From Anaerolineaceae bacterium UBA5211 (lineage in GTDB: Bacteria > Chloroflexota > Anaerolineae > Anaerolineales > Anaerolineaceae), in contig DHVJ01000015.1 in NCBI GenBank assembly GCA_002412595.1, forward strand, positions 104,776 through 168,775: a DNA stretch of 64,000 bases, read 5' to 3'. Both the position numbers and the translations under genes were made by a program. Below, one piece after another: positions 52,383-61,232 of this stretch (the stretch's first letter is position 1; every line of letters begins with the position of its first letter). The notes below the pieces were generated by a model, which saw nothing but the letters and a program-made list of their open reading frames with translations, was not told the origin of the DNA and did no database searches.

Positions 52383-54577
52383 ATTTTGCCCTCTTCAATC
52401 ATATCCATGAACACAGCCACGATCTGCGGATCGAACTGTTTACTGGCTTGTGCGGCAATATAAGCACGGGCTTCTTCGCGCGACCAGGCCGGCCGGTAGG
52501 TACGGTCGGAAATGAGCGCATCCCAAACATCCACTACTGAAAAGATGCGCGCGGAAAGCGGAATTTGTTCTTTCTCCAATTTACGCGGGTAACCTTGTCC
52601 ATCCCAACGTTCGTGATGGTTATAAGGAATATCCAAACAGGAACGCAGAAACGTATTGTTAGTTAACAAGTCATAGGCATAAACTGGGTGCTTGCGCATG
52701 ATGATCCACTCGTTATCATCCAGCGGCCCGGGCTTGAGCAGGATATCATCGGGAATGGCGATCTTGCCAATATCATGCAGCAGCGCTCCGCGCTGGATCT
52801 TCACCAGGTTGGCAGGGTTGACTCCCAAACGCGAAGCCAATTCCACCGTGATCTGAGCCACACGCTGGGTATGGCCTTCAGTTTCCTTATCGCGCAGCTC
52901 CAACGCGTGTACGTAACCTTCAATCAAATCATCCACCGTTTGGTCCAACGCAGCCGCGTCAATGCCATTGATAGCAAAGGCTTGCCGGTCAGAATCTTTA
53001 GCAGAATTATTCTGATGATCAGTAATGAGGGTTGGGTGCAGCAGGAAACCGTTGTTATAGAAGCGGGTGTTATAAGCCACCACAGTCTGATTGCGTCCGA
53101 TGCGCTTGGCCATTAGCAGCGCTTTATCAGCCTTGCCAATTAAAGCATCCAGATTGTCTTTTTTTTGCTCAAACACACCGATGCCAATGCTGGCGGTCAC
53201 CAAGATGCTGCCTTTGGGAGAATTGAAATCCATGGAAGTGATATTCTGGCGGATACGCGCCGCGACTTTCTCCGCCGCGGATTGGCTCGCGTTGGGCAGC
53301 TGGATGATGAATTCATCCCCGCCGTAACGCCCCAGCAAGTCCGACTCGCGCAGACAGCTTTTGATCTCCCGTACCACCGCTCGGATGACCTCATCTCCGG
53401 CTGCGTGACCGAGCGTGTCATTGACTGTCTTGAAGTGATCGATGTCAATCACCAAAACACTGAGTGGATCCCCTTTCTGTTTGCATAACTGGATATTAAG
53501 GTTGGCTTCCGTATAAAAACCGCGCCGGTTCAGGATGCTTGTCAACGTATCCGTCACCGCTAAATTCTGGATTTGTGAAATTAATTGTGTGTTATGGATG
53601 GCTGATGAAAAAGTTGATTCCAGATTCGCAAATAGAATCTCATCCAATTTCTGGAAGGGGATGAATACCCGCTGGGTATCCTGCGCCGGGTCTTCGCGGT
53701 CTGCCAAACGGGAAGTCTGGGGGCTTTGTTCCAGCCGAAACAACACAACCGCCCCCAGACTGAATTCCGAATAATGCAGCGGTACAATCAACGCGGAAAC
53801 CCTAACCTGGAAAGGGCGGCCATGCTGATCATATGCAAAATCAAAATTTTCAATATGCGTTACCTGTCCGTTATCCGACCTGAAATAGGATGCTAACTTA
53901 GCCCCATACAGCCGGATCATTTCAATCACCCAGTCATCCGGCAGGCTGCCTTCATGGAAACTGACTTCCCAGGAATCCGCTTCCATGCGCAGGAATAATC
54001 CATCATCAAAGGCAATGATGCCGTGAGTTTTCTCCAGGATGGAATGGAAGACATCCTCGTAACCCATTTCGTTGGTCAGTTGGTGGGCGATTTGGAACTG
54101 CTTGCTGATGATCTGGTTGGCATTGTCCAGCGTGCGGGTCATATACAGCAGCAGCGTGTACATATCCACAACGCAATAAGTCTCACTGCTCTCCACAATG
54201 ACGGGTTCATAGATATCATCCGGTTCTCTGGAGAGCGCCTGCTGCACAGCTTGGCTGATTTCACAGCTCACCGGAAATATCAGCGGCCGGGTGTTTAAAT
54301 TTGCCAGAATATCTTCCACCGAGCGCTTCATATACACTTCAACGCCGAACGGTTTACTCAGGTGTTCAAAGAATTTTTTACGAGAAATCAAACTGTGAAA
54401 TTGACCCTCACGAGTGATCAGGACTCCGGGTAAATTGGGGTAATTGTCGAAAAATCCGACCAGTTCTTTTCCTGTAATTGAAATATCAGCCTGGACTTTA
54501 TGGCAGGGAATATCAGCCAGCGTCAATTCGGTGATGTGGTGTTTTGAAAGCGGATTGGGATCAATAATGTTCACCAT
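52379..54577 (-). CDS. GGDEF plus HD-GYP bifunctional cyclic di-GMP protein
   Basis: The 732-residue protein has an N-terminal region (1-290) that resembles paired CBS/sensor folds, an intact GGDEF domain (RYGGDEFIIQLP near residue 418, with an RESD inhibitory site five residues before it) and an HD-GYP domain (LHDIGKIAIP near 599, NHHERWDGQGYP). It can in principle both make and break cyclic di-GMP. No membrane span is seen, so it is cytoplasmic. It lies opposite to the heme lyase gene and upstream of the lactate dehydrogenase gene on the other strand. Confidence 0.88.
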   Translation of the reverse strand: MVNIIDPNPLSKHHITELTLADIPCHKVQADISITGKELVGFFDNYPNLPGVLITREGQFHSLISRKKFFEHLSKPFGVEVYMKRSVEDILANLNTRPLIFPVSCEISQAVQQALSREPDDIYEPVIVESSETYCVVDMYTLLLYMTRTLDNANQIISKQFQIAHQLTNEMGYEDVFHSILEKTHGIIAFDDGLFLRMEADSWEVSFHEGSLPDDWVIEMIRLYGAKLASYFRSDNGQVTHIENFDFAYDQHGRPFQVRVSALIVPLHYSEFSLGAVVLFRLEQSPQTSRLADREDPAQDTQRVFIPFQKLDEILFANLESTFSSAIHNTQLISQIQNLAVTDTLTSILNRRGFYTEANLNIQLCKQKGDPLSVLVIDIDHFKTVNDTLGHAAGDEVIRAVVREIKSCLRESDLLGRYGGDEFIIQLPNASQSAAEKVAARIRQNITSMDFNSPKGSILVTASIGIGVFEQKKDNLDALIGKADKALLMAKRIGRNQTVVAYNTRFYNNGFLLHPTLITDHQNNSAKDSDRQAFAINGIDAAALDQTVDDLIEGYVHALELRDKETEGHTQRVAQITVELASRLGVNPANLVKIQRGALLHDIGKIAIPDDILLKPGPLDDNEWIIMRKHPVYAYDLLTNNTFLRSCLDIPYNHHERWDGQGYPRKLEKEQIPLSARIFSVVDVWDALISDRTYRPAWSREEARAYIAAQASKQFDPQIVAVFMDMIEEGKI

Positions 54578-54759
54578 GATTTATTATTCTGAGTAATTGT
54601 ATAGAAAAATTATTAAGCATTTGTAAAGGTTAGTTTAATAATTTTACTTTGGATTATTATGATATTATTGAAATATATAAAGGGGATAAAAGCAGGCTTT
54701 CTGCCTGCAAGAATAACGATCGCAGGTTTAGAAAATCAAACCTGGAAAGGAAATTAAAA
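54578..54759. promoter_or_regulatory. Intergenic region with leader hairpin before ldh
   Basis: 182 nt separating divergent genes. The plus-strand leader contains a GCAGGC/GCCTGC hairpin near 54690-54707 and an AGGAAA-type ribosome site before the ATG at 54760. AT-rich sequence probably holds the promoters, but no clean consensus is visible. Confidence 0.4.
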
Positions 54760-55740
54760 ATGACTAAGTCAAATCCATTAGCAGCCCTCCCTACCACTCA
54801 CAAAATCGCCATCATTGGCGCCGGCAAGGTGGGTACGACATTCGCCTATGCGCTGATGCTGGAAGGCCTGGCTGGGGAAATTGTACTGATCGATATGGAT
54901 AAAGAACGCACCGAAGGGGAGGTCATGGACCTGAACCACGCCGTGCCGCTCTCCAACCCGGTGCGCATCTGGAGCGGGGATTATCCAGACGTTGCTGGGG
55001 CCAATATTGTGGTCATCTCGGCCGGTTCGGCCCAGCGCCCGGGCGAAACGCGCCTGGACCTGCTCAAACGCAACATCGCCATCTTTCGCCAAATCCTGCC
55101 GCAGGTGCTGCAATACAACCAGGAAGCTATCCTGCTGATCGCCACCAACCCGGTGGATGTACTCAGTTATGCCACCTGGAAGCTGACCGGCCTGCCCGCG
55201 CAGCGCGTGATCGGCTCCGGCACCGTACTGGATACCGCCCGTTTCCGCTCAATGATCAGCAACCGCTTCACGTTAGACGCGCGCAATGTGCATGCTTTCA
55301 TCGTAGGTGAACATGGTGATTCTGAAGTCGCAATTTGGAGTTCAGCCAACATCGCCGGTATCCCCCTGCAGGACTTCTGCCAGCAGGTAGGCTGTGAGAT
55401 CAGCGCTGAAGATCGCGTCAAAATGGCCAACGATGTGCGCAACGCTGCCTATGAGATCATCAAGCGCAAAGGCGCCACCTTCTACGCTGTGGGAGTCGGC
55501 CTGGCACGCATCGTGGAAAGCATCCTGCGCGACCAGCACTCCGTGCTGTCCATCTCCAACCGGGTGCCCGGATTCTTCGGCATCGAAGACGTCTATCTCA
55601 GCCTGCCAGCCATTGTTGGTACCAGCGGCGTGGAACAAATCCTCAAGCTGAATCTAGACGAAGGTGAAACCGCCGCGCTGCAGAATTCCGCCCAGGTGAT
55701 GCGCGGGATTATCGACCAGCTGGATATCCAACCGCTGTAA
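54760..55740 (+). CDS. ldh: L-lactate dehydrogenase
   Basis: This 326-residue NAD-dependent enzyme interconverts pyruvate and L-lactate. Marks: IIGAGKVGTTFAYALM near the N terminus, SAQRPGETRLDL with Gln at the position that distinguishes lactate from malate dehydrogenase and Arg for substrate, GTVLDTARFR, and EHGDSEVAIWS with the catalytic histidine. The frame extends upstream without a ribosome site; ATG 54760 is preferred. It may recycle NADH during fermentation or use lactate formed from rhamnose-derived lactaldehyde. Confidence 0.93.
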   Translation: MTKSNPLAALPTTHKIAIIGAGKVGTTFAYALMLEGLAGEIVLIDMDKERTEGEVMDLNHAVPLSNPVRIWSGDYPDVAGANIVVISAGSAQRPGETRLDLLKRNIAIFRQILPQVLQYNQEAILLIATNPVDVLSYATWKLTGLPAQRVIGSGTVLDTARFRSMISNRFTLDARNVHAFIVGEHGDSEVAIWSSANIAGIPLQDFCQQVGCEISAEDRVKMANDVRNAAYEIIKRKGATFYAVGVGLARIVESILRDQHSVLSISNRVPGFFGIEDVYLSLPAIVGTSGVEQILKLNLDEGETAALQNSAQVMRGIIDQLDIQPL

Positions 55741-55759
55741 AAACCAATTCCATCTGTTC

Positions 55760-55793
55760 TTGACAAATAGTGTACCGCTTGGTACACTATTTG
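55760..55793 (+). promoter_or_regulatory. Promoter overlapped by a perfect TetR-type operator
   Basis: TTGACA (55760-55765), a 17-nt spacer and TACACT (55783-55788) form the promoter. A perfect 13-bp inverted repeat, CAAATAGTGTACC and GGTACACTATTTG around GCTT, spans 55764-55793 and covers the whole core promoter. The transcript should begin at or next to the ATG at 55796, so the mRNA is leaderless. Confidence 0.8.
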
Positions 55794-55795
55794 CT

Positions 55796-56362
55796 ATGGA
55801 TAACCGCGAGAACTTGCTAAAGTGCGCCCTGGACCTGTTCACCCTGAACGGTTATGATGCTGTGGGTGTGCAGACCATCTGTGACGCAGCCGGCATCAAA
55901 AAGCCGACCCTGTATCACTACTTCGGCAGCAAGAGCGGTTTACTGAATACCCTGCTGGCAGAAGAACTTAATCCCTTCCTGGCAGAATTAGAAAGCGCCG
56001 CGGATTACCACCACGACATCACCAATACGCTCTATCTGGTGGCGCAAACCTATTTCAGCTTCGCGCGACGGAAGCCGCGTTTTTACCGTTTTTACCTGTC
56101 CATGTGGTTCGCCCCGCACGATAGCGAAGCCTTCAAAGCCATGCAGCCCTTCAACGAGCGCCAACAATCCTTGCTGGAGAGCCTGTTCGCCGCTGCCACC
56201 CTGGATCACGGCAACATGAAAGGCCGCCAACGCACCTATGCCGCTTCTTTCCTGGGCATGATCAACACCTACGTTTTGCTGGCCTTGAACGGTTTTTCGG
56301 AACTGGACGAGGATTTTGTGCGCCGCCTGCTGCATCAATTCATGCACGGTATTTTTTCGTAG
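55796..56362 (+). CDS. TetR-family transcriptional regulator (leaderless)
   Basis: The 188-residue regulator has a TetR HTH (residues about 8-52: LLKCALDLFTLNGYDAVGV, then IKKPTLYHYFGSKSGLL) and a helical ligand domain. The ATG at 55796 is chosen because the promoter (55760-55788) lies upstream of it; the ATG at 55760 would place coding sequence inside the promoter. It probably represses itself and the GH13 gene that follows after 65 nt. The ligand is unknown. Confidence 0.88.
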   Translation: MDNRENLLKCALDLFTLNGYDAVGVQTICDAAGIKKPTLYHYFGSKSGLLNTLLAEELNPFLAELESAADYHHDITNTLYLVAQTYFSFARRKPRFYRFYLSMWFAPHDSEAFKAMQPFNERQQSLLESLFAAATLDHGNMKGRQRTYAASFLGMINTYVLLALNGFSELDEDFVRRLLHQFMHGIFS

Positions 56363-56427
56363 GTATATTTTTTTATCCATAACCTATACCTAACGGTACG
56401 TATATTTTTTATAGGAGATCAGGAACC

Positions 56428-57804
56428 ATGAATCAACAACAAACACATTGGGCCAAAGATGCTTTTTTTTACCACATTTACCCGCTGGGTTTTTGCGGCG
56501 CACCCGAACGCAACAATTTTTCCAGTCCTTCTCAGGACAGACTAAAAAAAGTAAGCGATTGGATCCCGCACATGTATGCACTGGGCTTGGACGCACTTTA
56601 CCTGGGGCCGCTGTTCGAATCCAGTGCCCATGGCTACGACTCCGCAGATTACTTCAAAGTTGACCGCCGTTTGGGCAGCAACGCCGACCTGGGAAGACTA
56701 TCCGCCGAGCTGCACCGCAGCGGCATACGCCTGATCCTGGACGGGGTCTTTAACCACGTCGGGCGTGATTTTTGGGCTTTCCGCGACGTGCAGCAGAACG
56801 GCGCCGCCTCCGCTTATTGCGGCTGGTTCGACGGTCTGCGCTTCGGTGAAACCAATCCCTATGGCGACGCCTTCACTTACACCCCCTGGGAAGGGCACTA
56901 CGATCTGGTACATTTAAACCTGCGCAACCCGGATGTGCGCGCGCACCTGTTCGCAGCCGTGCGCACCTGGGTACAGGAATTTGATATTGACGGCCTACGC
57001 CTGGATGTGGCTTACTTGCTGGATATGGATTTTCTGCAAGAGCTGAGTGTTTTTTGCCGCACGCTTAAACCGGATTTTTATCTGCTGGGCGAGGTAGTGC
57101 ACGGCGATTACAGCCGCTGGGCTAACCCGCACACGCTGGATTCGGTCACCAATTATGAAGCCTACAAAGGGCTATACTCCAGCCTGGTGGATCGTAACTA
57201 TTTTGAAATTGCCTATACCCTCAACCGCGAGTTCGGCCCCAACGGGCTCTACCGCAATCTGCCGCTCTATAATTTTGCCGATAACCACGATGTGGACCGC
57301 GTAGCCGCCAAACTGCCCGACCCGGCCTTGCTTTACCCGCTCTACCTGCTGCTCTTCACGATGCCGGGTGTGCCGTCTATTTACTACGGCAGCGAATTTG
57401 GACTGGGCGGCCGGCGCACCCCACAAGATGACCGCGCCCTGCGGCCCGCCTTGGACCTGGAAGAACTGCAGCGCAGCGCGCCCCAGCCGCACCTGCTTGA
57501 GACGATCGCCAGATTATCTGCTCTGCGTGCGGAGCTGCCCGCCCTGCGCCGCGGCGGTTACAGCCAATTGTTCGTCGCCGCTGAGCAGTTGGCCTTCGCG
57601 CGTTTCACGAATGACGAATACGTGGTTGTGCTGCTGAACGCAGCCGAAACGCCCGCACGTTTCGAGCTGGACCTGCCGGTGCGCGCCAGTGGCGCCATGG
57701 ACCTGCTCAACGACGGGGAACGTTTTAGTCTGAAGGATGGCCGTTTGGTTGTAGAGCAAGTTGCACTGCGTTGGGGGCGTGTGCTGCAATTGGAAGTAAG
57801 TTAA
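56428..57804 (+). CDS. Alpha-amylase-family (GH13) glycoside hydrolase
   Basis: The 458-residue protein contains the four conserved regions of GH13: DGVFNH (I), GLRLDVA with the nucleophile aspartate (II), LLGEVVHG with the acid/base glutamate (III) and FADNHDVDR (IV). There is no signal peptide, so it acts in the cytoplasm, probably on maltodextrins, sucrose or trehalose-type substrates. The C-terminal beta domain is short. It follows the TetR gene on the same strand; the leader has TAGGAG before the ATG. Confidence 0.88.
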   Translation: MNQQQTHWAKDAFFYHIYPLGFCGAPERNNFSSPSQDRLKKVSDWIPHMYALGLDALYLGPLFESSAHGYDSADYFKVDRRLGSNADLGRLSAELHRSGIRLILDGVFNHVGRDFWAFRDVQQNGAASAYCGWFDGLRFGETNPYGDAFTYTPWEGHYDLVHLNLRNPDVRAHLFAAVRTWVQEFDIDGLRLDVAYLLDMDFLQELSVFCRTLKPDFYLLGEVVHGDYSRWANPHTLDSVTNYEAYKGLYSSLVDRNYFEIAYTLNREFGPNGLYRNLPLYNFADNHDVDRVAAKLPDPALLYPLYLLLFTMPGVPSIYYGSEFGLGGRRTPQDDRALRPALDLEELQRSAPQPHLLETIARLSALRAELPALRRGGYSQLFVAAEQLAFARFTNDEYVVVLLNAAETPARFELDLPVRASGAMDLLNDGERFSLKDGRLVVEQVALRWGRVLQLEVS

Positions 57805-57820
57805 AGAGGCAATTCAGCGA

Positions 57821-58786
57821 TCAGTGAGCAGCCGGCGAAGACCTAGCCTTTTCTAAAATGCGCAGCGCCGTCATTTCATCCGTAATGAGGGTGTTAATGT
57901 ACTTCGCCCGGCTGGCGCCGATGATGGCATCCACCTTCTGTTCGCCGCCGGCAATCGCAATCACCTCGGGAACGCGGGCCAGTTCATTCAACTCTATGCT
58001 CATGATATCCTGCATCATGTAATTCACCGGCAAGCCGTCCCGGTCAAAGAAACGCATGCAGATATCCCCTACCGCGCCGTGTTCAACCAGGCCATTCTTT
58101 TCAATATCAGCCACATTATCCTGAAAGATGATCTCGCTGCTAACCGGGGTTTCGCCGATCCCCACTACAGCTTTATTCATGCGCTGCCATAACGCCAGCA
58201 TTTCCTGCACATTAGCGGTTTGCAGCAGCTGCTCGCGCAGATCCTTGTTGTCCACGATACCGGGCACATAATATTGAATCCATTTACCGCCAAAAGCATC
58301 GCTGACTTTTTGGATGATGCTGTGCACCTGCAGGCAGGGTTTGATCTGGCCGATGCCGCCCAGCATGGGGACAAAAAGAACATCCCGCTCGGGCTGCGGT
58401 TCGATGCTTTCAGCCAATTCGTATAGGGTGCGGCCCCAGCCAAAACCAACCACGTCCCCAACCTGGATGGTGTCCGCCAGGTAACGGGCCGCCGATAGGG
58501 CGATATTGCGGCGCGTGATATTGACATCATGCACCTGCCCGGAGATGACGATGCAGTGCTTTAAATCAAGCGTTTGGGATAATTGATCGGAATATTCGGA
58601 ACTCTTGTTATATGGATCGATAATGTTAATGAAAACGATCTTATCGTCCAATGCTTTTTTCAGCATGCGCGAGACTGTTGGACGAGAAATTCCAAAATTG
58701 GCCGCGATCTCATCCTGGGTCAAACTCTGCTCATAATACTGCCGGGCAATTTGTACGATCTTCTCGATATCATCATAACGTGTCAT
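57821..58786 (-). CDS. SorC-family transcriptional regulator of the PTS locus
   Basis: The 321-residue protein has an N-terminal HTH (YEQSLTQDEIAANFGISRPTVSRMLKKA) and the SorC sugar-phosphate domain (VVGFGWGRTLYEL, VGIGETP, GAVGDICMRFFD, IAGGEQKVDA). It is related to the SorC regulator of the first train. It lies downstream of the PTS operon on the same strand, separated by a terminator, with a TATAAT box of its own at 58822-58827. Confidence 0.9.
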   Translation of the reverse strand: MTRYDDIEKIVQIARQYYEQSLTQDEIAANFGISRPTVSRMLKKALDDKIVFINIIDPYNKSSEYSDQLSQTLDLKHCIVISGQVHDVNITRRNIALSAARYLADTIQVGDVVGFGWGRTLYELAESIEPQPERDVLFVPMLGGIGQIKPCLQVHSIIQKVSDAFGGKWIQYYVPGIVDNKDLREQLLQTANVQEMLALWQRMNKAVVGIGETPVSSEIIFQDNVADIEKNGLVEHGAVGDICMRFFDRDGLPVNYMMQDIMSIELNELARVPEVIAIAGGEQKVDAIIGASRAKYINTLITDEMTALRILEKARSSPAAH

Positions 58787-58885
58787 GCAATCAGTTATTC
58801 CCTCGTAAAGTCAATTTAAGCATTATAGACGATTATTCTTTCCTTCAAAATCAGTCTGGTTGATATAAGCTGACCTATTTTATCC

Positions 58886-58903
58886 AAAAACGAAGCGTTT
58901 TTT
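58886..58903 (-). terminator. Terminator after the EIIA gene
   Basis: AAAAACG and CGTTTTT form a short stem with a 3-nt loop at the stop of the EIIA gene. It is AT-rich and may only weaken read-through into the SorC gene. Confidence 0.55.
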
Positions 58904-59295
58904 TATTGAAATTTTCGCATGGTCACACTTATCCGTGCGGTTTCCAGCGCGCAATCGACCAGCTGATCAATGTCCGCCGTGCTGTCGCGTAAAACCAGGA
59001 CTTCCAACAACATGGGCAGATTAACGCCTGTTACCAAACATACGCGCTTGTCATTCACACCCAGCACCGCATTCCAGGGTGTACCGCCCTGCAAATCGAC
59101 AAAGACCAGCAGCGGCCTATCGGCTTCAAATGACATCACCAACTCGGAAACTTTCTGGATGAAATTTTCCAGTCCATCCCCTTCCCGCAAACATAAGGGA
59201 TAAACCCCTTCGCGCTCGCCCATCAGCATTTGCGCGCTGTTGATCAGCGCAATCGGAAAGTCGCCATGCCCAATGACCAGTACCGGTATTTCCAT
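58903..59295 (-). CDS. PTS mannose/sorbose-family EIIA component
   Basis: The 130-residue EIIA-Man domain has the phospho-accepting H10 in VIGHGDFP and the segment VFVDLQGGTPWNAV that contacts the partner. It receives phosphate from HPr and passes it to EIIB. It is alone, not fused to EIIB as in E. coli ManX. It is the last gene of the PTS operon, 10 nt after the dehydrogenase gene. No EI or HPr genes are in the window. Confidence 0.9.
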   Translation of the reverse strand: MEIPVLVIGHGDFPIALINSAQMLMGEREGVYPLCLREGDGLENFIQKVSELVMSFEADRPLLVFVDLQGGTPWNAVLGVNDKRVCLVTGVNLPMLLEVLVLRDSTADIDQLVDCALETARISVTMRKFQ

Positions 59296-59305
59296 TTATA
59301 TATCC

Positions 59306-60325
59306 TTAATCCTGTAATAAAAGTACTTTGACCGCTTCACCCGATTTGGCTTTTGCAAAACCCGTATTGGCCTGGTCCAGAGGCATGCGTGTGGTGATCA
59401 ACGGTTTCAGGTTCACCTTCGCGTGCGCGATCATATCCGCCGCCAGGCGGTAATCCGATGTCCGGAATCCGGAGGTACCCACCAGTGAAATCGATTGATA
59501 GTGAATCGCATACGCGGAAATTGAGAGTTTCCTGTCCTTGGGCAATCCGCCAAAAAGATGCACCACTCCTCCCGGCCTGGCAGCGGTGATGACCGACTCT
59601 ACCACTTCCGGGACGCCCACCGCGGTGATGATCACATGCGGCCCCAAGCCGCCGGTTTGTGCAGCTGCCCACTGTGCCAGATCGCCATCCACAGCCGGGT
59701 CATGCGTCACGGCGCCCAGTTGTTTGGCCAACGCGCGCCGAGTGGGATTAGGTTCCGTCACCAAAACGCGCGCCGCACCCCAAGCCGAAGCCAGCAGAAC
59801 GTGCAGCAGCCCCATGAATCCGCCTCCCACCACTAAAATGCTCCAACCCGGTTCCCAACGGCAGGTCTTTAGAGAAAATACAACGCAAGCCAAGGGTTCC
59901 GCCAGTGCGGCTTCTTCAAAGCTGATATCCGTGGGGATCTTCCAGGCCGTCTTCACAGCCAACAAAGCGGGGGCGGCCACCTTTTCGGCAAAAGCTCCGC
60001 CGGAAAGCATGGTCTTGTTTCTACATTGGTCCTCGCGGCCGGCCAAGCAGAACCGGCAAGTTCCGCAGCCAGCGTACGGCGCGACGGAAACGCGCTCTCC
60101 CGCGGAAAAATCAGGGATGGCAGATTGGATGATTTCGCCTGCCAGTTCATGGCCCAGCACCATGGGTGGCTGCATCCCCGGTCGTGTTCCGGTCAATGCT
60201 TTGATATCCGTGCCGCAAATGCCGCTGGCACGCACGCGCAGCAGGAACCCTTCGTTTAATTGGGGTTCCGGGTAATCTCGCACATATTCAATCGTATTTG
60301 GAGCGGTAAAGACAGCTGCTTTCAA
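59306..60325 (-). CDS. Zinc-dependent MDR dehydrogenase of the PTS operon
   Basis: The 339-residue enzyme has catalytic zinc ligands C37 (ICGTD), H59 and E60, a structural lobe CGTCRFCLAGREDQC, and the coenzyme motif VVGGGFMGLLHV. Galactitol-1-phosphate and sorbitol dehydrogenases share this pattern. Inside a PTS operon it most likely oxidises the phosphorylated polyol that the PTS delivers. It starts with TTG (60323-60325) behind AAGGAG, and a perfect 12-bp hairpin lies just upstream. Confidence 0.87.
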   Translation of the reverse strand: MKAAVFTAPNTIEYVRDYPEPQLNEGFLLRVRASGICGTDIKALTGTRPGMQPPMVLGHELAGEIIQSAIPDFSAGERVSVAPYAGCGTCRFCLAGREDQCRNKTMLSGGAFAEKVAAPALLAVKTAWKIPTDISFEEAALAEPLACVVFSLKTCRWEPGWSILVVGGGFMGLLHVLLASAWGAARVLVTEPNPTRRALAKQLGAVTHDPAVDGDLAQWAAAQTGGLGPHVIITAVGVPEVVESVITAARPGGVVHLFGGLPKDRKLSISAYAIHYQSISLVGTSGFRTSDYRLAADMIAHAKVNLKPLITTRMPLDQANTGFAKAKSGEAVKVLLLQD

Positions 60326-60340
60326 TCTATTCTCCTTCTT

Positions 60341-60374
60341 AGTAATCGCCGGAATTGAAAACCCGGCGATTACT
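60341..60374 (-). other. Intercistronic hairpin between EIID and dehydrogenase genes
   Basis: AGTAATCGCCGG and CCGGCGATTACT pair perfectly (12 bp) around a 10-nt loop. On the minus strand it is followed by AAGAAGGAG, the ribosome site of the next gene, and no T-run, so it is more likely a processing or stability element than a terminator. Confidence 0.65.
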
Positions 60375-60401
60375 CTGTTTTCTATTCACTAAACTAATAG
60401 G

Positions 60402-61220
60402 TTAAATCCAACCCAAGACTTTCAACCCGACCGTCATTACCATCAACAGCAGCATGACCACGATGGGAGAGATCTTTTTCTTGAGCAGGAAATAAACCAG
60501 GAACAGCAGCCCCAACGGAAGGGCTTTTGGCAGGATTGAATCCAGGATGCCCTGCAGTGCCACTCCGGAGCCTTCCGCTTCGGTCTGGAACAACACTACC
60601 GGTGTCGAAATGCTGATCAAGGATGCCACCATCACACCGGCCACAGTCATGGCAACAATTTTCGCGCCCAGCACGAATTTATCAAGCAGCTGGCTGGTGC
60701 GGATCTGTTCGACAATGCCAATGCCGCCGCGGTAACCCCAGAAGAAGGGATAATAGGTACCCAACACCGCGATTACACCGATCAGGAAAGCGACAACTAC
60801 ACCCATGACATTGCCGTTAACTGCTAGGTTGGCGGCAATCGCCAGGATGATGGGATGAACCGTGCCCCAGAAGAATGAATCGCCCACTCCAGCAAAGGGA
60901 CCCATCATCGCCACTTTCAAATCATTCATCGATTCGGTCGTGATGGAGTCATCGTTGGCTTTGGCTTCTTCCATGGCAACCATCACACCCATGATCAGCG
61001 CGCTGAAATAGGGGTGAGTATTATAAAACACCAGGTGACGTTTATAACCATCCCGCAATTTGTCTCCGGTGTAACCCAATGAGCGGAAGATTGGGATCAT
61101 TACTTGGGTCATACCCAGCGCCATCAGACGTTCAAAGTTATAGTTACCGGCAAAGTTGTTGATCCGCCAGAAGGCACCATAAAATGCTAATTCATCAATT
61201 TTCTTTTGATTTTCGGCCAT
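60402..61220 (-). CDS. PTS mannose/sorbose-family EIID component
   Basis: The 272-residue protein matches EIID-Man, the second membrane subunit of this PTS type: FWRINNFAGNYNFERLMALG, FYNTHPYFSALIMGVMVAMEE, MGPFAGVGDSFFWGTVHPI. The ATG at 61220 is preferred over one two codons upstream because AGGAG lies 7-8 nt before it. It works with EIIC to move the sugar and allow phosphorylation by EIIB. Confidence 0.9.
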   Translation of the reverse strand: MAENQKKIDELAFYGAFWRINNFAGNYNFERLMALGMTQVMIPIFRSLGYTGDKLRDGYKRHLVFYNTHPYFSALIMGVMVAMEEAKANDDSITTESMNDLKVAMMGPFAGVGDSFFWGTVHPIILAIAANLAVNGNVMGVVVAFLIGVIAVLGTYYPFFWGYRGGIGIVEQIRTSQLLDKFVLGAKIVAMTVAGVMVASLISISTPVVLFQTEAEGSGVALQGILDSILPKALPLGLLFLVYFLLKKKISPIVVMLLLMVMTVGLKVLGWI

Positions 61221-61232
61221 TTCCATTCTCCT

